DNA from: a virus
Length of the DNA stretch: 43,176 nucleotides
Strand: one strand, 5' to 3'
IMG/VR virus record: IMGVR_UViG_3300025778_000028
Span: 1-43,176 of that record
Shown: one piece after another, positions 35,538 to 41,587 of the stretch
Position numbering within the stretch: position 1 is the stretch's first letter
Layout of the letters: each line of letters starts with the position of its first letter
Position numbers and translations under genes: made by a program
The notes under the pieces: model-generated
Databases searched by the model: none
Told to the model about the DNA's origin: nothing
What the model saw: only the letters and a program-made list of their open reading frames with translations

Positions 35538-36677
35538 ATGAATACATACTCCAAACAAATCATTGCTCAACTCCAGAGCAATTTCCCTGATCAAACTCAG
35601 TTCCGTCGTAAAGATATTGATGCAGTTGCAAAGTCTCTAGGCTTTGAGTTTAAGCAATACTCAGAACTTTTAAATGATACTTATAAAGTGCATCGTGGTC
35701 TATACGACTACTCTTCACAACTTAAAGCTGAAATCACTATTCCAGCTGAAGCTGCAATGAAGCTATCGGCGCCTGTCACTTCTGTTCTTAATACAGATAC
35801 GTATATCCCTGCTAAAGATCCAACATACATTAAGTGGGGTGATTATTCAGATATCGCCGACATCATTAAATCAAAAGCTTTTTATCCAATCTACATCGCA
35901 GGTCTTTCAGGTAATGGTAAGACTATGATGGTAGAGCAAGCGTGTGCAAATCTCGATAGAGAATACATACGTGTTCAAATTTCCCCAGAGACGGATGAAG
36001 ACGATCTCATCGGAGGTTTTCGTCTACTCAATGGTGAGACAGTATTCGCGAAAGGCCCCGTAGTAAAAGCTATGGAGCGCGGAGCCATACTTCTCGTGGA
36101 TGAGATAGACCGTTCAACCAGCAAGATTATGTGCCTCCAAGGAGTATTGGAAGGTAAACCGATCATGATTAAGAAGACCGGTGAAGTCATTCGTCCGGCT
36201 CTGGGGTTCAATATTATAGCTACTGCAAACACAAAGGGTAAAGGTTCAGATGATGGAAGATTCGTTACTGCAAGTATCATTGATGAAGCTTTCCTTGAGA
36301 GATTTGTTGCAACATTCGAGCAACCATATCCTACACTTAACGTAGAGAAAAAGATCGTCCTCAATCATATGGACAAATATCGTCGAATTGACGCAGATTT
36401 TGCCGAAAAGCTTGTCACATGGTCTGAGGTTATTCGTAAGACCTATGCAGCTGATGGAGTCGATGAATTAATTTCAACTCGTAGATTATGCCATATTGCT
36501 CAAACATTTGCAATCTTTAACGATCGCATGAAAGCTATTCAACTTTGTATATCACGATTCGATGAAGATACGAAAGTAGCTTTCCTAGATCTATACACCA
36601 AGATAGATGCTTCTTCCACAACAGCAAAAGTGCCAGAAGTTATAGTATCCCCTGAATCAATTGCTCCAGCAAATTAA
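35538..36677 (+). CDS. cobS: MoxR/CobS-type AAA+ ATPase
   Basis: 379 residues. The AAA+ core has AGLSGNGKTMMVE (Walker A, about 121-133), ISPETDEDDLIGGFRLLNGETVFAKGPVVKAM (the MoxR-type pre-sensor region), GAILLVDEIDRS (Walker B, about 182-193), NIIATANTKGKG (sensor 1) and DEAFLERF (arginine-finger region, about 249-256). The N-terminal about 90 residues form a separate helical module. Cyanophage homologues are called CobS after the cobaltochelatase subunit, but MoxR-family ATPases more generally remodel proteins together with VWA partners. The VWA protein directly upstream is that partner. No cobalamin gene is present in the window. Confidence 0.88.
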   Translation: MNTYSKQIIAQLQSNFPDQTQFRRKDIDAVAKSLGFEFKQYSELLNDTYKVHRGLYDYSSQLKAEITIPAEAAMKLSAPVTSVLNTDTYIPAKDPTYIKWGDYSDIADIIKSKAFYPIYIAGLSGNGKTMMVEQACANLDREYIRVQISPETDEDDLIGGFRLLNGETVFAKGPVVKAMERGAILLVDEIDRSTSKIMCLQGVLEGKPIMIKKTGEVIRPALGFNIIATANTKGKGSDDGRFVTASIIDEAFLERFVATFEQPYPTLNVEKKIVLNHMDKYRRIDADFAEKLVTWSEVIRKTYAADGVDELISTRRLCHIAQTFAIFNDRMKAIQLCISRFDEDTKVAFLDLYTKIDASSTTAKVPEVIVSPESIAPAN

Positions 36678-36713
36678 TTCAACACTGAAAGTATTCTCCT
36701 ACACATTTGATTA

Positions 36714-36742
36714 TTTACAAGGTGCAGGACTTAGTGTATATT
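36714..36742 (+). promoter_or_regulatory. Early promoter for the small HTH-like gene
   Basis: TTTACA (36714-36719), 17 nt, TATATT (36737-36742). The expected leader of about 69 nt before 36818 contains two imperfect copies of a GTAAACTT motif (36753-36760 and 36772-36779). Confidence 0.6.
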
Positions 36743-36817
36743 AGAATTTACAGTAAACTTCGATCCCTACTGTAAACTTGAATGAAGGATCGAGCCAACA
36801 TATATAAACGTTATAAC

Positions 36818-37036
36818 ATGAAGACCGCTCGTACAAATCAGAAAACTCGTTTGTTTAACTATCTTACTAAGAATAAGACAGTGACAATCGCTCAAGCACA
36901 AGCTCGTTTGAACATCGCTAATCCATCAGCTGTGGTAGCACACATGCGCAATGATGGCGTAAGCATTCGCACAAGCGTCCGCTTTAACAAGCAGGGCAAC
37001 AAAGTGTTTGAATATTGCTTAGCTTCAACTAAGTAA
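36818..37036 (+). CDS. Small winged-helix/HTH-like protein (72 aa)
   Basis: The product begins MKTARTNQKTRLFNYLTKNKT, continues VTIAQAQARLNIANPSAVVAHM, then RNDGVSIRTSVRFNKQGNKVF. The series helix, then TIAQAQARLNIANPSAVVAHMRNDG, then a beta hairpin fits a winged helix-turn-helix, and it is Arg/Lys-rich (pI clearly basic). Short proteins of this kind are common in marine T4-like phages. An in-frame ATG at 36782 would add MKDRANIYKRYN; I prefer 36818 because the HTH pattern begins there, but cannot exclude the longer form. It follows its own early promoter, so it may be an early regulator. Confidence 0.7.
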   Translation: MKTARTNQKTRLFNYLTKNKTVTIAQAQARLNIANPSAVVAHMRNDGVSIRTSVRFNKQGNKVFEYCLASTK

Positions 37037-37049
37037 TATAAACTGAGAA

Positions 37050-37080
37050 GAGACTGGAGGACTCTATATCCTCCAGTCTC
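37050..37080 (+). other. Perfect 12-bp hairpin without T run
   Basis: GAGACTGGAGGA (37050-37061) pairs exactly with TCCTCCAGTCTC (37069-37080) around the 7-nt loop CTCTATA. AT-rich sequence without a clear T run follows, then the ATG at 37092. A leaky terminator or an RNA processing or stability element are options. Confidence 0.85.
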
Positions 37081-37091
37081 TAATTAATCTT

Positions 37092-37433
37092 ATGGCAAAA
37101 ACAATAGAACCTCCTAAATTAAATTCTATACCAGCTACAGCTGGACGTAAGTTTGATGGAGGTAAGCCGGAATACGGTCTTATTCCTCCCTATGCTCTCG
37201 ATGAACTTGCTGTAGTGTTGACTATTGGAGCTCAAAAGTATGAGAGAGAAAATTGGAGGTATGTTCCAGAAGCAAGTAGGAGATACTACGATGCTTTACA
37301 AAGACACTTATGGGCTTGGAAAAGAGGCGAAAAATTTGATGCCGAAACAGGACGTCACCATCTCGCTCATGCGGCATGTTGCTTATTCTTTTTATATGAA
37401 CATGACATTGGTAAAGCAAATCCTGATATATAG
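37092..37433 (+). CDS. dATP/dGTP diphosphohydrolase-like protein (DUF5664-type)
   Basis: 113 residues. Diagnostic is the run GRKFDGGKPEYGLIPPYALDELAVVLTIGAQKYERENW, then RYYDALQRHLWAWKRGEKFD and TGRHHLAHAACCLFFLYEH. This matches the N-terminal domain family of phage dATP/dGTP diphosphohydrolases (recalled as PF18909/DUF5664), all-alpha nucleotide pyrophosphatases. Glu and His of HLxAW, ETGRHHLAHA and related helices would bind metal and phosphate. A role in adjusting dNTP pools before replication is likely, and gp45 follows directly. The same fold (MazZ) occurs in phages making 2-aminoadenine DNA, but no PurZ or DatZ is seen here. Confidence 0.78.
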   Translation: MAKTIEPPKLNSIPATAGRKFDGGKPEYGLIPPYALDELAVVLTIGAQKYERENWRYVPEASRRYYDALQRHLWAWKRGEKFDAETGRHHLAHAACCLFFLYEHDIGKANPDI

Positions 37434-37445
37434 ACAATCTTTATT

Positions 37446-38117
37446 ATGAAACTATCCGAAACAACATTAGATGTACTGAAAAACTTTTCAGTCATCAATC
37501 CTAACATGGTCTTCAAGCCAGGTAAGACCATTTCAACTATTGCAGAAGCTAAGAATATACTTGCAAATGCAAAGATTGAAGAAGAGATCCCATCACAGTT
37601 TGGTATCTATGATCTTACAGAATTTCTTTCAACACTTTCTCTTGTAGATAATCCTGATATTGAATTCACCGATGATTCAATATCGATTAATGAGGGTAAT
37701 ACCTCAATCCGTTATTATTACTCTGCTCCAGAGTTATTAACTGCACCTACAAAGCCATTGAATATGCCAAAGGCTGAAGTGAAGTTTACTCTATCTGCGG
37801 CAATGATTAATAAGATTAAGAAAGCTGCATCTGTATTAGGTCACGCTACACTACAGATTACTGGTGAAGATGGTAAAATTACTTTATCAGTTAGTGATGT
37901 AAAGAATGCTTCAGCGAATAAGTATTCAATGATAATTGACGAGGATAATTCTTGTAAAGAAACTTTTTCTTTTATCATGGTCATTGGTAACTTAAAGATG
38001 ATGCCAGGCGATTATAACGTTGCAATAAGTTCTAAACTTATCTCTCACTTCGAGAATACAACTATACCAGTTGAATACTGGATAGCTCTTGAAAAAACTA
38101 GCACATACGGTAGCTAA
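37446..38117 (+). CDS. 45: gp45 sliding clamp
   Basis: 223 residues (T4 gp45 is 228). Recognised from MKLSETTLDVLKNFSVINPNMVFKPG, FGIYDLTEFLSTLSLVDNPDIEF, VKFTLSAAMINKIKKAASVLG and a C-terminal strand ending EYWIALEKTSTYGS. Trimeric processivity clamp for gp43, and in T4 phages also the mobile activator of late transcription with gp55 and gp33. The gene precedes the loader subunits gp44 and gp62, as in T4, but here it is separated from them by two small genes and a terminator. Confidence 0.93.
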   Translation: MKLSETTLDVLKNFSVINPNMVFKPGKTISTIAEAKNILANAKIEEEIPSQFGIYDLTEFLSTLSLVDNPDIEFTDDSISINEGNTSIRYYYSAPELLTAPTKPLNMPKAEVKFTLSAAMINKIKKAASVLGHATLQITGEDGKITLSVSDVKNASANKYSMIIDEDNSCKETFSFIMVIGNLKMMPGDYNVAISSKLISHFENTTIPVEYWIALEKTSTYGS

Positions 38118-38122
38118 TCTTA

Positions 38123-38130
38123 TATAAATA
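38123..38130 (+). promoter_or_regulatory. Late promoter TATAAATA inside the replication cluster
   Basis: A perfect late box 6 nt after the gp45 stop. The start is expected near 38136, giving a leader of about 84 nt for the gene at 38220 that contains two hairpins. Confidence 0.65.
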
Positions 38131-38136
38131 ACCATG

Positions 38137-38195
38137 CCGGTGTTCATTCTGAAGCCGGTTAACAATAACTCGGCGTTCAAATTCTTGAGAAGCCG
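38137..38195 (+). promoter_or_regulatory. Two tandem hairpins in the leader of the 38220 gene
   Basis: Hairpin 1: CCGG (38137-38140) and TTC (38143-38145) pair with GAA (38151-38153) and CCGG (38155-38158). Hairpin 2: CGGC (38171-38174) and TTC (38176-38178) pair with GAA (38189-38191) and GCCG (38192-38195). The two units are imperfect sequence repeats that keep the pairing while changing its bases. Confidence 0.55.
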
Positions 38196-38219
38196 AACAA
38201 ACCTATAGGAAAACATAAC

Positions 38220-38522
38220 ATGGCAGACAACATAGTCGATATCAACTCAGCACAACAAGTAGACGCTGCTCCAGCAGACGCAACTCAACCAACAACACCT
38301 CCTCAATTAAGTCTTAATGACTTAGCTGCAACGGTTCAATTGATTGACGTATGCTCAAAGCGTGGAGCATTCGAGGGTCCAGAACTTTCAACAATCGGTG
38401 CACTCCGTCAAAGGATCACTGACTTCCTGAAAGCCGCTGCTCCTCAGCAACCAGCAGGCGATCCAGGCGCAGCTCCAGCAGGTGTAACTGCAGCTCCAGT
38501 AGCAGCAAACATCCAGAGCTAA
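38220..38522 (+). CDS. Conserved small phage protein (100 aa)
   Basis: Ala/Pro/Gln-rich arms (ATQPTTPPQ; QQPAGDPGAAPAGVTAAPVA) flank a conserved helical core at about 30-72 (LSLNDLAATVQLIDVCSKRGAFEG, then ELSTIGALRQRITDFLKAA). Proteins with this core next to gp45 are widespread in marine T4-like phages; the function is unknown to me. The core with a single Cys and many small residues looks like a dimerising helix pair. It has its own late promoter, an AGGAA ribosome site and a terminator, so it is an independent late gene. Confidence 0.78.
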   Translation: MADNIVDINSAQQVDAAPADATQPTTPPQLSLNDLAATVQLIDVCSKRGAFEGPELSTIGALRQRITDFLKAAAPQQPAGDPGAAPAGVTAAPVAANIQS

Positions 38523-38544
38523 TAAGATAGTTCAGCGGACTTTT

Positions 38545-38575
38545 GGGGTGCAGTCTTAAAACAGCACCCTCTTTT
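38545..38575 (+). terminator. Rho-independent terminator after the 38220 gene
   Basis: GGGTGC (38546-38551) pairs with GCACCC (38564-38569) around a 12-nt loop, and CTTTTT follows at 38571-38576. Confidence 0.8.
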
Positions 38576-38604
38576 TATTTTAATCATTTGAAATACATTT
38601 TATC

Positions 38605-38859
38605 ATGAGCAATATTCCTAATAATCCTGAAGACGTTAAAGCAATTAAGATAGCTTTAGATCAAATATCTGAAGCTCTTTCTGAAATTAATACGCAGAGA
38701 ATACAAATCAACGAGATTGCAAAAGCACTCGAGGACAAGTATAAGATTCCTGCTAAAACATTTAGAAAAGTAGCAAATCTCTATCATCGTCAAGCCGTAT
38801 CTCAATTTGAGAATGAAGCTGAAGAGATTAAAGATATGTACAAAACAATCATAGGTTGA
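38605..38859 (+). CDS. DsbA-like double-stranded-DNA-binding protein
   Basis: 84 residues. Two helices (EDVKAIKIALDQISEALSEINTQR) are followed by ALEDKYKIPAKTFRKVANLYHRQAVSQFENEAEEIKDMYKTI. The second part matches what I recall of T4 DsbA (about 89 residues), in which a basic helix with LYHK/R precedes an acidic FExExEE segment. T4 DsbA binds double-stranded DNA near late promoters and modestly affects late transcription. Its presence beside gp45/gp44 is fitting, since gp45 links replication to late transcription. No ribosome site is obvious. Confidence 0.65.
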   Translation: MSNIPNNPEDVKAIKIALDQISEALSEINTQRIQINEIAKALEDKYKIPAKTFRKVANLYHRQAVSQFENEAEEIKDMYKTIIG

Positions 38860-38865
38860 TAATAT
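38837..38865 (+). promoter_or_regulatory. Candidate promoter for gp44
   Basis: TGTACA (38837-38842), 17 nt, TAATAT (38860-38865), with TGA before it. It lies over the end of the DsbA-like gene, and the expected start falls at about the gp44 ATG (38872). Confidence 0.5.
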
Positions 38866-38871
38866 ACATCT

Positions 38872-39819
38872 ATGATAAACAAAGACGAGTTCCTCTGGAC
38901 GGAACGATATAGACCGACGTGTTTAGACGATTGCATACTTCCTGATAATCTAAAAGATACTTTTCAAAAGATCATAGATTCAGGAGAGATGCATAATCTC
39001 ATCTTATCCGGAACGGCAGGTCTAGGTAAGACTACTGTGGCAAGAGCTATGTGCGAAACGCTACAATTAGATTATATTCTTATCAATGGTTCTGAAGAAT
39101 CTGGCATTGATGTATTAAGAACTAAGATAAAACAATTTGCGAGTTCAATTTCATTAATGAATAGTGGCCCTAAGGTCGTGATTCTTGATGAAGCTGATTA
39201 CTTAAATCCTCAATCAACTCAACCTGCTCTTCGTGGATTCATAGAAGAATTCTCGAATAATTGCAGGTTTATACTTACATGTAACTTTAAGAATCGAATC
39301 ATTGAACCTCTTCATTCAAGGTGTGCAGTGATTGAGTTTAATACCTCTAAGAAACAACTTGCAGATCTTGCGAGTAAGTTCATGAAGAGACTTGAAACGA
39401 TTCTGAAGAATGAAGGTGTAAGTTACGAGTCAAAAGTTCTTGCGGATCTCATCTGCAGGTTTGCACCTGATTGGCGTAGAGTGATTGGCGAATGCCAGAG
39501 ATATAGTGTATCCGGTAAGATTGATAGTGGCATCTTAGTGAATCTTTCTGATGTAAGTATAAGTTCACTTATGAAGTCTCTTAAAGAAAAAGACTTTAAG
39601 TCGATGAGGTCTTGGGTAGTAAACAACATGGATCTTGAACCCGCTGCAATATTTCGAAAGATTTATGATAATATGCTCGAATACGCAAAGCCAGATAGTG
39701 TTCCTCAGATCGTATTGGTTCTTGCCGAGTATCAATATAAGAATAGTTTTGTAGCCGATCGTGAAATTAATATGGTCGCTTGCTTAACTGAGCTTATGGC
39801 TTCAACGGAGTGGAAGTAA
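38872..39819 (+). CDS. 44: gp44 clamp loader ATPase
   Basis: 315 residues (T4 gp44 is 319). It opens with FLWTERYRPTCLDDCILP. The AAA+ motifs are LSGTAGLGKTTVARAM (Walker A, about 45-60), KVVILDEADYL (Walker B, 101-111), ILTCNFKNRIIEPLHSRC (sensor 1 and arginine finger, about 134-151). Four copies with one gp62 form the loader that opens the gp45 ring on primed DNA. The stop and the gp62 start overlap by a single base (TAATG). A separate early-type promoter is visible over the preceding gene. Confidence 0.95.
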   Translation: MINKDEFLWTERYRPTCLDDCILPDNLKDTFQKIIDSGEMHNLILSGTAGLGKTTVARAMCETLQLDYILINGSEESGIDVLRTKIKQFASSISLMNSGPKVVILDEADYLNPQSTQPALRGFIEEFSNNCRFILTCNFKNRIIEPLHSRCAVIEFNTSKKQLADLASKFMKRLETILKNEGVSYESKVLADLICRFAPDWRRVIGECQRYSVSGKIDSGILVNLSDVSISSLMKSLKEKDFKSMRSWVVNNMDLEPAAIFRKIYDNMLEYAKPDSVPQIVLVLAEYQYKNSFVADREINMVACLTELMASTEWK

Positions 39820-40214
39820 TGAATCCTTTCGAATATCTAAATTCGATTAATGATACGAAGAAGGATATCATGGTGGACGATATTGCCGAAAAGGCATATA
39901 ACCCATACCTGATAAATCGAGGACTTTCATACTTTCATGATACAATTTTGTTCGCTAACGAGATGAATATACACCATCATCTCGATAATAAACTCCAATA
40001 TCATTTCTGTATAAATAGTATTCGTAAAAAGAAAAGATTCAGCAAATGGGATAAACCTCAGGAGCATGAATCTCTCATGATTGTTAAAGCATATTATGGT
40101 TATAGTAATGAAAAGGCCAAGTCTGCTTTGAGGATCTTGAGTTCAGCTCAAATTGAAGATCTCAAACGAAAACTATTTCAAGGTGGACGCAACAACAAAC
40201 AAAAACCCAAGTAA
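39819..40214 (+). CDS. 62: gp62 clamp loader small subunit
   Basis: 131 residues, shorter than T4 gp62 (187). It begins MNPFEYLNSINDTKKDIMVDD; INRGLSYFHDTILFANEMN, FCINSIRKKKRFSKWDK and AYYGYSNEKAKSALRIL follow. The YxPYLINRxLSYFxDTIxFANEMN block identifies the family. I chose the ATG overlapping the gp44 stop; a GTG nine bases upstream would add only MEV. The protein bridges the gp44 ring. Marine relatives also have short versions of this subunit, so truncation is not implied. Confidence 0.9.
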   Translation: MNPFEYLNSINDTKKDIMVDDIAEKAYNPYLINRGLSYFHDTILFANEMNIHHHLDNKLQYHFCINSIRKKKRFSKWDKPQEHESLMIVKAYYGYSNEKAKSALRILSSAQIEDLKRKLFQGGRNNKQKPK

Positions 40215-40251
40215 TATCACTGAAGAGGTTCCAGTAGATTGGAACCCATCG

Positions 40252-40635
40252 ATGATGCTCGAAATTACGCTGAACGAGCCAGACGACTTCTTAAAAGTAA
40301 GAGAAACACTTACGAGAATTGGCGTTGCTTCTCGAAAAGAAACGAATAAGCTATATCAGTCATGCCATATCCTTCATAAGCAAGGAAGATACTTCATTGT
40401 CCATTTTAAAGAACTATTTTTACTTGATGGTAAGCCATCTAATTTAACGGAGAACGATCTCCAGCGTAGAAATACAATTGCAACTTTATTATCAGACTGG
40501 GGATTAGTTACGATAGTCAATCCTACTCAGGTTCAAGTAAAGGCACCACTCCGTCAAATAAAGATCATTCCACATAAAGAAAAAGCAAACTGGCAACTTC
40601 TACCTAAATATAATATCGGTAATACGGGTAAATGA
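40252..40635 (+). CDS. regA: RegA translational repressor
   Basis: 127 residues (T4 RegA is 122). Clear family signature: EITLNEPDDFLKVRETLTRIGVASRKETNKLYQSCHILHKQGRYFIVHFKELFLLDG is split by many conserved positions, and the end LLPKYNIGN matches T4 LVPKYTIGN. RegA binds the start regions of early mRNAs, including those of clamp and loader, and blocks their translation. The ATG at 40252 fits the family length. An alternative non-ATG start farther upstream would overlap gp62 and adds an unlike N-terminus. No strong ribosome site precedes it. Confidence 0.9.
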   Translation: MMLEITLNEPDDFLKVRETLTRIGVASRKETNKLYQSCHILHKQGRYFIVHFKELFLLDGKPSNLTENDLQRRNTIATLLSDWGLVTIVNPTQVQVKAPLRQIKIIPHKEKANWQLLPKYNIGNTGK

Positions 40636-40643
40636 TATAAATA
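40636..40643 (+). promoter_or_regulatory. Late promoter TATAAATA for hsp20
   Basis: A perfect late box directly after the RegA stop. The start is expected near 40649. That leaves a leader of about 78 nt, which holds two hairpins and a duplicated decamer. Confidence 0.65.
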
Positions 40644-40647
40644 TGTC

Positions 40648-40718
40648 TGACCGGTAATTCCATCGGTCACAGGAATGCTTAACTGGTTCCTGATAACATA
40701 ACCTCGCTTAACTGGAGG
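40648..40718 (+). promoter_or_regulatory. Structured leader of hsp20
   Basis: TGACCG (40648-40653) pairs with CGGTCA (40664-40669), and AGGAA (40671-40675) pairs with TTCCT (40687-40691). The decamer GCTTAACTGG occurs at 40677-40686, within the loop of the second hairpin, and again at 40706-40715, where it runs into the GGAGG ribosome site. Confidence 0.55.
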
Positions 40719-40726
40719 AAATATAC

Positions 40727-41167
40727 ATGACAGCTACAACATATACGTTCCCACGCGCATCCTTCATCGGATTCGATCAACTGTTCAATCAGATTGGAAC
40801 TGCTCTTAATCAAGAGATTCCAAACTATCCACCACACAATGTGGTGAAAATCGATGAGGATCACTACCTAATAGAAATCGCAGTCGCAGGTTTCAAAGAA
40901 GAAAACCTGGACATCGAACAAAAGGAATCGGTACTCACAGTCACCGGTACAAAAGAAGACGACAGGGCTTATATCCATAAGGGTATCTCAAGTCGTAACT
41001 TCATAAGAGTATTCACCTTGAACGAACATGTTCAAGTGACCACGACTACTCTGGATAGTGGAGTACTTACTATCGGACTCGAAAGAGTGATTCCCGAAGA
41101 TCAAAAACCTCGAAAGATCAAGATTGGAACTCTTCCTGAAAAGAAGAAATCATTCTTGAAAGGTTGA
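40727..41167 (+). CDS. hsp20: Hsp20 small heat-shock protein
   Basis: 146 residues. The alpha-crystallin domain spans about 38-132. PHNVVKIDEDHYLIEIAVAGFKEENLDIE, then LTVTGTKEDD, then YIHKGISSRNFIRVFTLNEHV, then SGVLTIGLER, with the typical GVLxI strand, identify it. The N-terminal FPRASFIGFDQLFNQIG and C-terminal IKIG (IxI anchor) are typical. It is an ATP-independent holdase that may protect virion or host proteins during assembly; hsp20 is common in T4-like marine phages. It has a strong GGAGG ribosome site, a late promoter and a structured leader. Confidence 0.95.
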   Translation: MTATTYTFPRASFIGFDQLFNQIGTALNQEIPNYPPHNVVKIDEDHYLIEIAVAGFKEENLDIEQKESVLTVTGTKEDDRAYIHKGISSRNFIRVFTLNEHVQVTTTTLDSGVLTIGLERVIPEDQKPRKIKIGTLPEKKKSFLKG

Positions 41168-41208
41168 TATATACTTTATTCATTAGTCAATCGTAAACCA
41201 AATATATT

Positions 41209-41505
41209 ATGAGCAATATTAAAATCGTGCGTTTAACATCGGGGGAAGAAATTCTCTGCGATCTAGGTGTTTCAGGAGACAAATACGTCCTTAAATTACC
41301 TGCAGTTATTATTCCAACCGGTGACGGCAACATTGGATTTGCGCATTGGCTACCTTATGCTCGCAATGAAGCTGTGCAGATATCGACTAAATACGTTGTA
41401 TTCATTGTCGATCCTACTACACAACTGGCAAACGAATACATAAAGATGCATTCAAATATCATTGTTCCAGAGCAAGCAAATAAAGATATTATCGTTCCTT
41501 CCTAA
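41209..41505 (+). CDS. Sm-like phage protein (98 aa)
   Basis: The sequence IKIVRLTSGEEILCDLGVSGDKYVLKLPAVIIP looks like the Sm1 motif (strand, SGEE turn, bent strands). AHWLPYARNEAVQISTKYVVFIVDP could supply the Sm2-like part. An Sm-like protein of putative cyanophage origin has been crystallised, as far as I recall, and this gene has that layout. A longer relative is encoded at 29212-29643. RNA binding or a ring assembly is plausible but not proven. It follows hsp20, probably on the same late message, and ends at a strong terminator. Confidence 0.65.
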   Translation: MSNIKIVRLTSGEEILCDLGVSGDKYVLKLPAVIIPTGDGNIGFAHWLPYARNEAVQISTKYVVFIVDPTTQLANEYIKMHSNIIVPEQANKDIIVPS

Positions 41506-41529
41506 GAGGAAACTCGTTAATTAAGTTGG

Positions 41530-41566
41530 GCCGGATGTACTTTAAATATGTACATCCGGCTTTTTT
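41530..41566 (+). terminator. Rho-independent terminator before gp43
   Basis: A perfect 11-bp stem GCCGGATGTAC (41530-41540) with GTACATCCGGC (41550-41560), a 9-nt loop and six T (41561-41566). It is the strongest terminator in the window and isolates gp43 from the late hsp20 message. Confidence 0.95.
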
Positions 41567-41576
41567 GTGTTATTAT
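41549..41576 (+). promoter_or_regulatory. Candidate gp43 promoter within the terminator
   Basis: TGTACA (41549-41554) lies in the descending arm of the terminator. After 16 nt follows TATTAT (41571-41576) with TGT before it (extended -10). The start is expected near 41583, about 5 nt before the GTG start of gp43. Confidence 0.5.
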
Positions 41577-41587
41577 CTTGACATAAC

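Noticed and set aside
35538-36677. Cobalamin biosynthesis by CobS
   Set aside because: Similarity is to the general MoxR/CobS ATPase class; there is no chelatase CobN or other cobalamin gene nearby.
37402-37432. Possible promoter before gp45
   Set aside because: TGnTATATA is present, but the nearest -35-like sequence (ATGACA) has a 19-nt spacer.
37092-37433. Sign of a 2-aminoadenine (Z) genome
   Set aside because: A diphosphohydrolase alone is not enough; no PurZ or DatZ is present, and the polymerase is of the ordinary gp43 type.
39810-39818. GTG start for gp62 nine bases upstream
   Set aside because: The ATG at 39819 overlaps the gp44 stop in the usual TAATG manner and matches the family opening.
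40153-40251. Longer RegA from a TTG start
   Set aside because: It would overlap gp62 by 62 nt and add residues not found in RegA; the ATG at 40252 gives the family length.
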